64,000 bases of DNA from Pseudomonas chlororaphis (GCF_001921865.1 NZ_MSCT01000019.1:124001-188000); one strand, 5' to 3'. Positions 6,503-15,894 are shown, numbered from the stretch's first letter. Program-made: numbers and translations. Notes: a model not told the origin generated them from the sequence alone.

Positions 6503-9006
6503 TGGCACGCCTGCCGCTGTTGCGCCTGTTCAGCCTTGCCGTTCGCCAGCTGCTGCGCGATGCCCGCGCCGGAGAACTGCGGGTATTGTTCTTCGCCCTG
6601 GTGGTGGCGGTAGCCGCCAGCACGGCCATCGGCTACTTCGGCGCGCGCCTCAATGGCGCAATGCTGTTGCGCGCCACGGAGTTTCTCGGCGCCGACCTGC
6701 TGCTTGAAAGCAGCTCGCCGGCAAGGCCGGAACAGATCCAGAGCGGCCGGGAGCTCGGCCTGCAACATGCGCAAGTGGTGGAGTTCTCCAGCGTGATCGC
6801 CACCGACAATGGCATCCAGCTCTCCAGTATCAAGGCCGCGGACGATGCCTACCCGCTGCGTGGAGAACTGAAAAGCGCCCCGGCCCCTTACGCAGCCGAA
6901 GAAACCGGTGGCGGTCCGCGCCCCGGCGAAGCCTGGGTCGAAGCCCGTCTATTGACTGCGCTGGATCTGAAAATCGGCGACAGCATCGATGTCGGCATGA
7001 AAACCCTGCGCCTGAGCCGGGTGCTGACTTACGAGCCGGATCGTGCCGGTAACTTCTACAGCCTGACTCCCCGCGTACTGATCAACCTGAGCGACCTGGA
7101 CGCCACCGGCGTGGTGCAACCGGGTAGCCGGGTCAGCTACAAGGAGCTCTGGCGCGGGCCCGGAGCGGCCCTGGAAACCTACCGTCAACTGATCAAGCCG
7201 GGCTTGGCGGCCAATCAACGCCTTCAGGACGCCCGCGATGGCAACCGGCAGATCGGCGGCGCCCTGGGCAAGGCCGAACGCTACCTGAACATGGCCAGCC
7301 TGGTGGCGGTTCTGCTGGCTGGCGTCGCCGTAGCCCTGTCCGCGGCGCGCTTCGCCTCCCGGCGCTTCGACGCCAGCGCCCTGTTGCGCTGCCTGGGCCT
7401 GTCCCGTCGGGAGACCATGCTGTTGTTCACCCTGCAACTGGCGCTTCTGGGCATCCTGGCCAGCGTTGTCGGCGCGCTGCTGGGCTGGCTCGCCCAACTC
7501 GGGCTGTTTTATCTGCTGCACGAACTGCTGCCAAATGACGTACCTCCTGGCGGCCTGCTCCCGGCCGTCGCCGGTATCGGTACCGGGCTGGTGGCCCTTG
7601 GCGGCTTCGCCTTGCCGCCTCTCGCAGCGCTGGGACGTGTCCCGCCGTTGCGAGTATTGCGCCGCGACCTGCTGCCAATCCCGTCAAGCACCTGGATGGT
7701 CTACGGCGCGGCATTGCTGGCCCTGGGCCTGATCATGTGGCGCCTGAGCCTGGATCTGCTGCTGACCTTCGCCTTGCTTGGCGGCGGCGTCATCGCCGCG
7801 CTGCTCCTGGGCGGTTTACTGCTGCTGGCCTTGCAGAGCCTGCGTCGCCTGCTGGCCAAGGCCTCGCTGCCGTGGCGCCTTGGCCTGGGCCAATTGCTGC
7901 GACATCCATTGGCCGCCGCCGGGCAATCCCTGGCCTTTGGCCTGATTCTGCTGTCGATGGCCTTGATTGCCCTGTTGCGTGGAGAACTGCTCGATACCTG
8001 GCAAAACCAGTTGCCCAAAGACGCCCCTAATTACTTTGCGCTGAATATCCTGCCTGCGGACAAACAAGCCTTCAGCGACAAACTGATGGCGCTTTCCGCC
8101 CCTTCCGCGCCCCTGTACCCGGTGGTGCCGGGACGACTGATCAGCATCAACGGCGAACCGGTCCAGGCTATCGTCAGCAAGGACTCCAGCGGCGACCGAG
8201 CGGTGCAGCGGGACTTGAGCCTGACCTGGGCTGCGGATCTGCCGACAGGCAACAAAATCACCAGCGGCTCGTGGTGGACACAACAACCAGAGGGGGATTT
8301 GCCCGGCGTCTCAGTCGAATCCAAGGTGGCCGAAAGCCTGAAGCTCAAGCTCGGCGACCAGCTAACGTTCAGTGTCGGTGGGGTCAATCGCGAGGCCCGA
8401 GTGACCAGTCTGCGGGAAATCAATTGGGATAACTTCCAACCCAACTTCTTCATGATCTTCCAGCCCGGCACCCTGAAGGACCTGCCGGCCACTTACCTGA
8501 CCAGCTTTTATCTGGCCGCCGGTCACGACCAGCAGGTGGTGGAGCTGTCCAGGGCGTTCCCCGCGGTGACCATCCTGCAAGTGGAAGCGCTGCTCGAACA
8601 ACTGCGCAGCATTCTGGCCCAGGTCACCCTGGCCGTGGAGTACGTGCTGCTGTTTGTCCTGGCCGCAGGTATGGCCGTACTGTTTTCCGGACTGCAAGCC
8701 ACTCTGGACGAACGCATTCGCCAGGGCGCCCTGCTGCGTGCACTGGGAGCGGAGCGACAGTTGCTGGTCAAGGCCAGACGCATCGAGTTCGGACTGTTGG
8801 GAGCTGTCAGCGGATTGCTGGCAGCACTGGGATCAGAATTGGTCAGCCTGGTGCTGTACCGGTTTGCCTTCGACCTGCCTTGGCAGCCCCATCCCTGGCT
8901 ACTGCTTTTGCCCGTTATCGGGGCTTTGCTGGTCGGTGCTGCCGGCGTCTATGGAACACGCCGGGCATTGAACGCCAGCCCACTGACCGTACTGCGCGAG
9001 GGGTAA
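6502..9006 (+). CDS. FtsX-family ABC transporter permease (YbbP-like)
   Basis: An 834-residue inner-membrane protein with the duplicated MacB/FtsX layout: an N-terminal membrane segment (LFFALVVAVAAST), a periplasmic region, a central block of hydrophobic segments (about residues 265-510), a second periplasmic region, and a C-terminal FtsX domain (about 710-834) ending LNASPLTVLREG. Length and order match E. coli YbbP, the partner of YbbA and neighbour of TesA. No biochemical substrate is established for this family. The start is set by overlap with the ATPase gene stop. Confidence 0.88.
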   Translation: MARLPLLRLFSLAVRQLLRDARAGELRVLFFALVVAVAASTAIGYFGARLNGAMLLRATEFLGADLLLESSSPARPEQIQSGRELGLQHAQVVEFSSVIATDNGIQLSSIKAADDAYPLRGELKSAPAPYAAEETGGGPRPGEAWVEARLLTALDLKIGDSIDVGMKTLRLSRVLTYEPDRAGNFYSLTPRVLINLSDLDATGVVQPGSRVSYKELWRGPGAALETYRQLIKPGLAANQRLQDARDGNRQIGGALGKAERYLNMASLVAVLLAGVAVALSAARFASRRFDASALLRCLGLSRRETMLLFTLQLALLGILASVVGALLGWLAQLGLFYLLHELLPNDVPPGGLLPAVAGIGTGLVALGGFALPPLAALGRVPPLRVLRRDLLPIPSSTWMVYGAALLALGLIMWRLSLDLLLTFALLGGGVIAALLLGGLLLLALQSLRRLLAKASLPWRLGLGQLLRHPLAAAGQSLAFGLILLSMALIALLRGELLDTWQNQLPKDAPNYFALNILPADKQAFSDKLMALSAPSAPLYPVVPGRLISINGEPVQAIVSKDSSGDRAVQRDLSLTWAADLPTGNKITSGSWWTQQPEGDLPGVSVESKVAESLKLKLGDQLTFSVGGVNREARVTSLREINWDNFQPNFFMIFQPGTLKDLPATYLTSFYLAAGHDQQVVELSRAFPAVTILQVEALLEQLRSILAQVTLAVEYVLLFVLAAGMAVLFSGLQATLDERIRQGALLRALGAERQLLVKARRIEFGLLGAVSGLLAALGSELVSLVLYRFAFDLPWQPHPWLLLLPVIGALLVGAAGVYGTRRALNASPLTVLREG

Positions 9007-9015
9007 GCCCCTCGC
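8996..9015. terminator. hairpin between convergent permease and greB genes
   Basis: A perfect GCGAGGGG/CCCCTCGC stem with a four-base loop covers the end of the permease gene and the 12-base gap before greB. There is no strong U tract, so termination may be weak. Confidence 0.5.
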
Positions 9016-9018
9016 TGC

Positions 9019-9492
9019 TTATTTCACGTAGTCGATCTGATTGATCCACCAGCACATTTCCCCGCCCGGGGTCTGTACCAGCGCTTCGTCGCCGACTTCT
9101 TTTTTCAACAGCGCCCGGGCCATGGGCGAATCGATAGAAATGTAGTCCTTCTGTCCATAGATCTCGTCGTAACCCACGATACGGAAGCGCTTGGTTTCAC
9201 CCTCTTCGTTCTCGATATCGACCCAAGCACCGAAAAACACCCGCCCCTCCTGTTCCGGCGAATAAGACACGACCTTCATGTCTTCGAGGCGCTTGCGCAG
9301 GTAGCGGACCCGGCGGTCGATTTCCCGCAAGAGCTTCTTGTTGTACTGGTAATCGGCGTTTTCGCTTCTGTCCCCCAGGGACGCCGCCCAGGTGACTTTT
9401 TGTGTCACATCCGGGCGTTTCTCCCGCCACAGGTAATCCAGCTCGCTTTTCAGAGCCTCGAAGCCTTCCTGCGTAATGAGCTTGGTACTCAA
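9019..9492 (-). CDS. greB: transcript cleavage/elongation factor GreB
   Basis: The 157-residue protein has the Gre layout. An N-terminal coiled coil carries the acidic tip residues in LGDRSENADYQYNKKLLREI, which coordinate magnesium in the RNA polymerase active site, and a C-terminal FKBP-like domain follows (about 80-157, with IDSPMARALLKKEVGDE). The longer basic linker segment (IDRRVRYLRKRLE) indicates GreB rather than GreA. It rescues backtracked RNA polymerase by stimulating RNA cleavage. It converges with the ABC permease gene. Confidence 0.93.
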   Translation of the reverse strand: MSTKLITQEGFEALKSELDYLWREKRPDVTQKVTWAASLGDRSENADYQYNKKLLREIDRRVRYLRKRLEDMKVVSYSPEQEGRVFFGAWVDIENEEGETKRFRIVGYDEIYGQKDYISIDSPMARALLKKEVGDEALVQTPGGEMCWWINQIDYVK

Positions 9493-10016
9493 TTGGTCAA
9501 ATTCCCCGTGCGACGCCTATCGGCCGTTCAGCATTGTTGGATAAATGGCGCCAGCCTCGCCCTCTCTGGCGCCATGATAAAGGAACCCATTCGCCCCGCT
9601 CTACCTCGTTAGCGACAACACAAGACAGGGCTTCTATAAAAGCACATAAGTAAATACCCTACGGCCCAACCAAACCGAATTAGAACTTAAAACACAAAAA
9701 ACAACCCACCAAAAGAACAAATAAAAGTACACAAAAACCAATACCCACCCGCCATTTACCTTTAACTTTTCAAAGTACCAAATTCACTCCCTGCACCAAA
9801 TCAACCAGATGCTTCCCCAGAGAAAGCCAGTACCCTTGACACATCAACGACGGCCCCTCTTCGAGAAGGCAAACAAAAAACCTCTCCTTACAAACCCTCC
9901 AAGCCCAGGAAAACAAGGTCTGCGACTGACTCTGACGCGTGCAGGCAAAAGCTTATTCAGCAGTCCACCGCAACTATAAGATTCGTCTGATTTGTTTTTC
10001 AGATGGGGTGGATAAT
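9493..10016. other. 524-base intergenic region with a G-poor, A/C-rich tract
   Basis: No supported coding sequence. From about 9640 to 9930 the plus strand is strikingly poor in G and rich in A and C (for example ACACAAAAAACAACCCACC from 9692), unlike any other stretch in the window. A plus-strand transcript here would be largely unstructured, a property of Rho-loading (rut) regions. It precedes the LuxR-type regulator gene. Confidence 0.6.
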
Positions 10017-10685
10017 ATGCCTAAAGATAATCCGCCAAATATCGAGACAGCTTGCATGGGAAGTATCATTATCGTCGACGACCATCCGTTGATTCGACTT
10101 GCTATCAGAACCGTCCTGGAACCTCACGAACACAACATCGTCGCAGAGGCAGACAATGGCGCCGATGCCGTCCAGCTGGTGCGCAAGCATCTTCCTGACC
10201 TACTCATCCTGGACCTGAACATACCCAACCTCGACGGTTTTTCCGTTATCTCCCATATAAAGTCTGCAGGGCTGCCGATAAAGACCCTGGTGCTGACTTC
10301 CAGCAACTCCAAGAACTTCGCACTGCGCTGCCTACAAGCCGGTGCGGCAGGTTTCCTGTGCAAGAACGACAACCTGAACGAACTGGCCAATGCCGTAAAG
10401 GCCATATTGTCGGGGTATAGTTACTTCCCCGAAGACACCATCAGCACCTTGCAACAAAACACCAATGCCGCCTGCCAGGAAAGTGTGTTGATTGCGCAAC
10501 TGACCGATCGGGAAATCACCGTACTGAAACTGCTGGCAAGCGGTCTCAACAACCAGAAAATCGCAGATGCGCTCTTGATCAGTCACAAGACGGTCAGCAC
10601 CTATAAAGTCAGGTTGCTAAAACGATTCAACGTATCCAACCTGGTAGCGCTGGCGGAACTGGCCAAGCGCAACTCCGTAGTCTAA
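10017..10685 (+). CDS. LuxR/NarL-type response regulator, orphan
   Basis: A 222-residue regulator. The receiver domain (about residues 15-130) has the acidic pair in VDDHP, the phospho-acceptor aspartate in LLILDLNIPNLDG and the conserved lysine in AGFLCKNDN. The C-terminal LuxR helix-turn-helix (about 160-220) reads LTDREITVLKLLASG...ISHKTVSTYKVRLLKRF. It resembles BvgA/EvgA/RcsB-like regulators. No histidine kinase gene is adjacent, so its partner must be encoded elsewhere. The ATG at 10017 is preceded by GGGGTGGAT. An internal ATG at 10056 (MGSIIIVDDHP) would give the more typical receiver start and is a real alternative. Confidence 0.88.
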   Translation: MPKDNPPNIETACMGSIIIVDDHPLIRLAIRTVLEPHEHNIVAEADNGADAVQLVRKHLPDLLILDLNIPNLDGFSVISHIKSAGLPIKTLVLTSSNSKNFALRCLQAGAAGFLCKNDNLNELANAVKAILSGYSYFPEDTISTLQQNTNAACQESVLIAQLTDREITVLKLLASGLNNQKIADALLISHKTVSTYKVRLLKRFNVSNLVALAELAKRNSVV

Positions 10686-10740
10686 GGCTGCCGAATGAGG
10701 GGCCTTTAGCCAGGACTCACGCGTCAGTAAATACCCGCTT

Positions 10741-10783
10741 CGACAGCCAGGTTGATCACTACCGACGGGTGATCAACCCCTGT
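10741..10783. terminator. long hairpin at the 3' end of the 10759-11067 gene
   Basis: GGTTGATCAC (10750-10759) pairs with GTGATCAACC (10769-10778), and CGACA outside pairs with TGTCG after a small interruption. It overlaps the last codons of the minus-strand gene and lies 56 bases past the response-regulator stop. No U tract is present, so its role as a terminator is tentative. Confidence 0.4.
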
Positions 10784-11067
10784 CGAGCAACACGGGTCAG
10801 ATGCTTGATGACTTCGGCGGCATTTTCCGAACTGGGTGCCTGTATCACCGCGAGATCAAAACTATCGTTGGCAAAACGCGCCAGGGATTCGCCGTCTTCG
10901 ATGAACTGGATCAGGAATGCCGAAGGACCAGCGCTGCGGCGTGGCCAGCCATCGAGATAGCGCAACAACGTCGGCTGGTGTGTACCGCAAAGAAGAATTT
11001 TTGGATTGCGCTGGACAAGGTTCGCCGTGATCGGCGCAAGACGTACAGGAGGGTGAAGTGCATTCAT
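10759..11067 (-). CDS. hypothetical protein, methyltransferase-like fold possible
   Basis: A 102-residue cytoplasmic protein. The order ILLCGTHQPTLL, then DLAVIQAPSSENA, then ITRR recalls the first strands of a Rossmann fold, but no complete SAM-binding motif is visible and I do not assign a function. The start at 11067 is chosen because GAGGCTGAG lies upstream; a start at 11088 is possible. It stands alone between the response regulator and the DoxX gene. Confidence 0.55.
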   Translation of the reverse strand: MNALHPPVRLAPITANLVQRNPKILLCGTHQPTLLRYLDGWPRRSAGPSAFLIQFIEDGESLARFANDSFDLAVIQAPSSENAAEVIKHLTRVARQGLITRR

Positions 11068-11284
11068 CGTGTCGTGTCTCAGCCTCAATTTTCTGCCGGG
11101 CAGGTGAGAGGCAACACCGAACCAGCGCTTTAGCGGTATTTCGAAGCTTGCTTGAAGCTTCTATCGGCGATGTTCCTGATCACCTGGCGCCCCGCAAGTA
11201 GCTGTTTAAATCGGCGCATGGGCAACAATCCTAGAGAAGCCGATGGGGTAGTGTCAAGAATCCCCAATCATGAAATCAGCAACG

Positions 11285-11312
11285 AAAAAGGCCCGCTACA
11301 AGCGGGCCTTTG
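11285..11312 (-). terminator. intrinsic terminator of the DoxX gene
   Basis: AAGGCCCGCT and AGCGGGCCTT pair with a short loop. On the minus strand the stem is followed by TTTTTCG. It lies 16 bases after the doxX-like stop at 11328. Confidence 0.85.
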
Positions 11313-11327
11313 GGCATCTACCGGAGG

Positions 11328-11762
11328 TTACTTGGCAATTGCCGCATCAAGGGAGAGTTTGCCCGCGCCTTCAAGCAAAACCGCAACGGTGCCACCGAGC
11401 AACGCCAGGGCGAACTCGTAACCGTTGTTCGCCATGAACAAGCCATTGCTGATATGCACGGAGAAAATCGCTACCAGCAAGGTGAAGCTCAGCCCCAACG
11501 CGGCAGGGCGCGCCAACAGGCCGACAATCAACGCCAGGCCACCAAAGAACTCGGTACCGCCCGCCAGCAATGCCATCAGATGACCTGGCGCCAGGCCGAT
11601 GCTTTCCATCCACTGCGCCGTTCCTTCCAACCCATAACCACCAAACAGGCCAAAAAGCTTTTGTGCGCCGTGGGCGGCGAAGATGATGCCGACAAAAACT
11701 CGCAGGACAGTCAGGCCATAGCCTGCACGGGTGCTCAGTACGGTTTTGATCAATGTGCTCAT
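11328..11762 (-). CDS. DoxX-family inner-membrane protein
   Basis: A 144-residue protein with four predicted membrane helices (around residues 15-35, 55-75, 80-100 and 110-135). It has the DoxX hallmarks RVFVGIIFAAHGAQKLFG and EFFGGLALIVGLLAR. DoxX-like proteins are small quinone- or thiol-related membrane proteins of uncertain activity. It is a monocistron with its own terminator. The A+T-rich gap upstream (11763-11863) probably holds its promoter, but no clear hexamers were chosen. Confidence 0.85.
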   Translation of the reverse strand: MSTLIKTVLSTRAGYGLTVLRVFVGIIFAAHGAQKLFGLFGGYGLEGTAQWMESIGLAPGHLMALLAGGTEFFGGLALIVGLLARPAALGLSFTLLVAIFSVHISNGLFMANNGYEFALALLGGTVAVLLEGAGKLSLDAAIAK

Positions 11763-11863
11763 GCTGTGTAGTCCTTTGTAGTGTTGGGAATTGGTCGCTA
11801 TATTAATCACAAAAATTCATGTTAAAAGTGCAAAAATAGCAGCATAACAATCTATTTTATCGA

Positions 11864-13285
11864 TTATTTCCGTGAGACGACCTTGCGCGCTTGCGGCTCC
11901 AACGACTCCCGCTCCCGGTCAAACGCCAGATAGTACTTGTTGACGCTATTAACATAGCTGACAGCGCCCATCCCGACCTGCTCCATGGCAATGCGCTCGA
12001 CCTGGAAAAACCATTGATTGGGATTCAAACCGCGCCGCCGGGCTTCGGTCCGCATCCCCTGCACCCGTTCCGGCCCCATGTTGTAAGCCGCCAGGACGAA
12101 CGCCATGCGCTCGCGCTCGTTGAGCTTGGGGCTGGCAAAAAATTTGCGCCGGATCAGCGCCAGGTACTTGGCTCCGGCCAGCACATTATTGTCGAGCGTC
12201 TGAACATTGTTGACCCCCACTCGCTGGCCAGCTGACGGGGTAATCTGCATCAGGCCTGTCGGGCCGCTGCCGCTTCGGGCGTTGGGCTGCAACGACGACT
12301 CCTTGAAGGCCAGGGCTGCCAGGTTCAACCAGTCCATACCCTGGGCATCGGCATGTTTTTGCAACACCGGACGCAGCTTTTCCAGGCGCTGGCGATCGGC
12401 GCGCGTCAACGGGTTATGCACCTGATACAGGCGTCGATAGATACGCAAGAAGGCAACGTCTTGATCCGCCGGCGCCTTGTAGACCTTGAGGAAACGATCG
12501 ATGCTCGCCCGCAGCATAGAAGCATCGCGCCGCACGAACCAGTGCTCCTCGCCAGGCTCGCTGATGACCAGCTGCCGATCGAAACGCAGCTTCGGCAGGA
12601 CCTTGCCCCAGCGTTCGGCGATAGGTTTTTCGACGATGGTCAGGTGAAAGATTCCGCCCTGGACCATTTCCAGGACATCTTCGACTGCCAGGCTCGGGTC
12701 GACCCATTCGACCTTGATCGGCGCCAGCTTGTGCAACGCCAACTTCTGGTTGAGCTGGCTCACCGCGTCCCCGGCGGCACTGCCCGTGGTCAGGGTCAGG
12801 GTCTTGCCGGAGAGTTGTTCGGGACGCGTGTAGCGCCGTTCGCCCTTGACCCCCACCAGTAGCAACGGCACGTTACTGGCGACCGGCTCACTGGGGCTTA
12901 CCGCCTGGCCCGGCAAGGCCTCCAGCAGCTCTCCCGGCGCGACCAGGTCGCCCTCGCCGCGCTGCAGCGCACCGAGCAATTGATCCTTGGCTTTGGGGAT
13001 GATCTTGAGGCTGATTTCCTGGCCGTCGCGGGCATGGCCGTTGAGGTATTGCTCAAAAGCACGCAGACGATGGTACTCGACACCAATGGCCTGGCCCTGG
13101 ACTTCCCCGGAGCTGTTACGACTCTGGTTGACCAAGACCCGCAAGACCCGGCTGCCGCGAATCTCCGCCAGGTCGCGAACCTTGCCCGCGGCAGCCGCTT
13201 CCGGAGGGCCAGCCAAGCGCGCTACCGCCGGCAGGGGCAGCAGCAACGACAAGCACAACGCTAGCAAAACCGAGGGTCGCGTCAT
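11864..13285 (-). CDS. MltF-like lytic transglycosylase with solute-binding domain
   Basis: A 473-residue envelope protein. It has a signal peptide (MTRPSVLLALCLSLLLPLP), a bacterial solute-binding protein family 3 domain (about 45-270) and a C-terminal SLT goose-lysozyme-like domain (about 330-450). The catalytic glutamate is in ALAFKESSLQP, followed by GPTGLMQITPSAG and AAYNMGPERV. MltF enzymes cleave the MurNAc-GlcNAc bond to form 1,6-anhydro-muropeptides, and the solute-binding domain senses muropeptides. The start at 13285 follows CCGGAGAG; an upstream in-frame extension lacks a ribosome-binding site. No lipobox cysteine is apparent, so it may be periplasmic rather than lipidated. Confidence 0.9.
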   Translation of the reverse strand: MTRPSVLLALCLSLLLPLPAVARLAGPPEAAAAGKVRDLAEIRGSRVLRVLVNQSRNSSGEVQGQAIGVEYHRLRAFEQYLNGHARDGQEISLKIIPKAKDQLLGALQRGEGDLVAPGELLEALPGQAVSPSEPVASNVPLLLVGVKGERRYTRPEQLSGKTLTLTTGSAAGDAVSQLNQKLALHKLAPIKVEWVDPSLAVEDVLEMVQGGIFHLTIVEKPIAERWGKVLPKLRFDRQLVISEPGEEHWFVRRDASMLRASIDRFLKVYKAPADQDVAFLRIYRRLYQVHNPLTRADRQRLEKLRPVLQKHADAQGMDWLNLAALAFKESSLQPNARSGSGPTGLMQITPSAGQRVGVNNVQTLDNNVLAGAKYLALIRRKFFASPKLNERERMAFVLAAYNMGPERVQGMRTEARRRGLNPNQWFFQVERIAMEQVGMGAVSYVNSVNKYYLAFDRERESLEPQARKVVSRK

Positions 13286-13520
13286 CCGCTCTCCGGGAAG
13301 AATACTGTCCGGTTTCTTGCTCACGGGCGAGAAATCGGGCGACAGAAACAGAGCGCCTAGAGCGCTGACAAGATGCAAAAAACTGGCATGAACACGTCAG
13401 GCAAACCTGTCGTTACCTGTCTCAGGCATCAAGAGACAGCTTCAACTCGTTGTAGTTCTTCGCTTTTCTTATAAATCTACAGCTCTGATATGCTTTCCGG
13501 CCGCAGGCGGAGATAGCACC

Positions 13521-14327
13521 ATGCAACTCATCGATATCGGCGTCAACCTGACCAACCCGAGTTTCGCCGAAAAACATCGCGCTGTCCTGGACCGTGCCTA
13601 TGCCGCCGGCGTCTGCCAATTGGTGCTCACCGGTACCAGCGTCGAAGGCAGCGAACAGGCGCTCGAGTTGTCACGAGAACTGGACGAAAGCGCTCGCCAA
13701 TTGTTCTCTACCGCCGGTATTCACCCCCACTGCGCCAGCGACTGGAATACCGATAGCGCACAGCGCCTGCGCAGCCTGCTCCTGGAGCCCAGCGTCAAGG
13801 CCGTGGGCGAATGCGGCCTGGACTTCAACCGGGACTTCTCCCCTCGCGCCCAGCAGGAAAAAGTGCTGGAGGAACATCTGGCCCTCGCCGCTGAACTGCA
13901 ACTGCCGGTTTTCCTCCACGAACGCGACGCCAGCCAGCGCCTGCTGGAAATAGTCCGCGATTTCCGCGACCGCTTGCCCGCCGTAGTCGTGCATTGTTTC
14001 ACCGGCGAGCAGCGCGCCCTGTTCAGCTACCTGGACCTCGACTTGCACATTGGCATCACCGGGTGGATCTGCGACGAACGCCGCGGTACTCATCTGCACC
14101 CGCTGGTACGCGAGATTCCCCGCGGCCGCTTGATGCTCGAAAGCGACGCCCCCTATCTGTTGCCACGCAGCCTGCGCCCCAAACCGAAGAACGGCCGCAA
14201 CGAACCGGCCTACCTGACCGAAGTGTTGCGCGAGGTAGCCCTGCATCGCGGCGAAAGCCAGGAAGAGCTGGCGGCCCACAGTACCGCCTGTGCCCGCGCC
14301 TTCTTCGCCTTGCCCGAGATTGCTTGA
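13521..14327 (+). CDS. tatD: 3'-5' exonuclease/DNase TatD
   Basis: The 268-residue metal-dependent hydrolase matches E. coli TatD from end to end. It opens with MQLIDIGVNLTNPSF, which lacks the HxH of the YcfH type as true TatD does. It then has AGIHPHCASD, VGECGLDFNRDFSP (metal-bridging Glu), VVHCFTGEQ and ESDAPYLLPR (catalytic Asp). TatD degrades DNA from 3' ends and takes part in repair of oxidative damage. The start follows GGCGGAGATAG. Its stop codon lies inside a candidate Anr box that belongs to the next gene. Confidence 0.93.
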   Translation: MQLIDIGVNLTNPSFAEKHRAVLDRAYAAGVCQLVLTGTSVEGSEQALELSRELDESARQLFSTAGIHPHCASDWNTDSAQRLRSLLLEPSVKAVGECGLDFNRDFSPRAQQEKVLEEHLALAAELQLPVFLHERDASQRLLEIVRDFRDRLPAVVVHCFTGEQRALFSYLDLDLHIGITGWICDERRGTHLHPLVREIPRGRLMLESDAPYLLPRSLRPKPKNGRNEPAYLTEVLREVALHRGESQEELAAHSTACARAFFALPEIA

Positions 14328-14337
14328 CGCATATCAA
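14324..14337 (+). promoter_or_regulatory. candidate Anr/Fnr box upstream of the chemoreceptor gene
   Basis: TTGACGCATATCAA fits the Anr/Fnr consensus TTGAY-N4-RTCAA at every defined position. A -10-like CACAAT at 14360-14365 places the box centre about 41 bases before a start of transcription near 14372, the usual class II activator position. The box overlaps the tatD stop codon. Confidence 0.55.
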
Positions 14338-14412
14338 GATTTTCCTCTCTGCATAGCGGCACAATAATGGCACCTTGCCAATACTGTTCCGCTTAATCAG
14401 AGAAGACCTTCC

Positions 14413-15894
14413 ATGGGTGCCTGGCTCAGCAATATCTCACTGAAATACAAGTTCTGGGCGGTCAATGCAGTTGCCTTCGTGACCACCCTGTTGCTGGTCC
14501 TTTACGCTGTCCAACTGGAACAGCAGGCACGTAACCAAGCCTCGCAAAACGCGGCCCAGCTCCAGGCGACCTTGCTTGGCGCATGGCCTTCGGGGCAACC
14601 GCTGCCCAGCGCCGAAAACCTGCTGAGCTTCACCGCCGGCCAGACTCCCAGCCTCGACGGACACCCCCTCCCGGAATTGAACAATGCCAATGGCTGGGTA
14701 GCGTTCAAGCAGATGTCGCTGCTGGGCGACAACCCATTGATCGGCGCGCACGTGCTGTCCCGAGCCGATGGCCAACGGCTCGCGATCCTCGCCCATGGGC
14801 CAAGCCTACGCCAGGTCTTCAGCGAGCGCTTCAGCCAATACGCCGTGGCGGTGTTCGTACTGATGCTGGCGATGCTCTGCGCCTCGCAACTGCTGATCCG
14901 TTTTCTACTTAGCCAACTCAACACCCTCAAGGATGTGATGCTGCATGTGGAGGAGACCGGCGACCTATCGGCCCGGGTCCCGTTGTCGTGCGCCGACGAA
15001 GTCGGCCAGATGGCCAGCGCCTTCAATGCGATGCAGGCCGGGTATCAACGGGTGGTCAACACAGTCGCCAACACCGCCCGACAACTGGATATCGGCGCCG
15101 CACGCCTGGCGTCGAGCATGAACGACGTGCGTCACGGCATGCTCGGCCAGCAAAGCGAAACCGATCAGGCGGCAACAGCGATCAACGAAATGTCCGCCAC
15201 GGTCTATCACATTGCCCAACATGCCGGTGCGACCCGGGACCGTTCGCAGACCGCGGACACCCTCGCCGGCAGCGGCCAGGAAGTGGTGGGCCGTGTGCAG
15301 AAGTCCATCTCCGGGCTCTCCACCGGCGTGCAACAGACCGCCGAAATGATCCAGCGCCTGGCCGAGGACAGCCAGAAGATCAACGGGGTGGTCAATGTGA
15401 TCCACAGCATCGCCGAACAAACCAACCTGCTGGCGCTCAATGCCGCGATCGAAGCCGCGCGTGCCGGCGAAATGGGGCGCGGGTTCGCGGTGGTTGCCGA
15501 TGAAGTGCGTAACCTCGCCAAACGGGTACAGACCTCTACCGACGAAATCACCCAAATGGTCGCCGCGCTGCAGGCCGGTACCCGCGACGCGGTGGACTTC
15601 ATGCAGGAAAGCTCGTTCAAGGCAGATGATTGCGTACAGCAGGCCCAGGAGGCCGGCGAGGCGCTGGCGGAAATCACCGCAGCCGTGGCCCAGATGCGCG
15701 AAAGCAATACCCAGATTGCCGTGGCGGCCGAACAACAGAGCCAGGTGGCGGAAGAGATGAATCGCGCGGTGGTGAGTATCCGCGACGTCACCGAGAATAC
15801 CGTGCAACAGACCGTCGATTCGGCCACCACCAGCAACGAACTGGCGACCCTGGCTGGAGAGCTGAGCAAGGCCATCGGTCAATTGAAGCTGTAA
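14413..15894 (+). CDS. methyl-accepting chemotaxis protein
   Basis: A 493-residue chemoreceptor. The first membrane helix is at about residues 14-33 and a small periplasmic domain of roughly 105 residues follows. The second membrane helix is at about 140-163, then a HAMP domain (about 165-220) and a long cytoplasmic signalling coiled coil. The hairpin tip that docks CheA/CheW is intact (IAEQTNLLALNAAIEAARAG and FAVVADEVRNLAKR). It signals to the chemotaxis kinase; the ligand is unknown. No CheW-binding pentapeptide for CheR is seen at the C terminus. A candidate Anr box upstream suggests oxygen-dependent expression. Confidence 0.92.
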   Translation: MGAWLSNISLKYKFWAVNAVAFVTTLLLVLYAVQLEQQARNQASQNAAQLQATLLGAWPSGQPLPSAENLLSFTAGQTPSLDGHPLPELNNANGWVAFKQMSLLGDNPLIGAHVLSRADGQRLAILAHGPSLRQVFSERFSQYAVAVFVLMLAMLCASQLLIRFLLSQLNTLKDVMLHVEETGDLSARVPLSCADEVGQMASAFNAMQAGYQRVVNTVANTARQLDIGAARLASSMNDVRHGMLGQQSETDQAATAINEMSATVYHIAQHAGATRDRSQTADTLAGSGQEVVGRVQKSISGLSTGVQQTAEMIQRLAEDSQKINGVVNVIHSIAEQTNLLALNAAIEAARAGEMGRGFAVVADEVRNLAKRVQTSTDEITQMVAALQAGTRDAVDFMQESSFKADDCVQQAQEAGEALAEITAAVAQMRESNTQIAVAAEQQSQVAEEMNRAVVSIRDVTENTVQQTVDSATTSNELATLAGELSKAIGQLKL

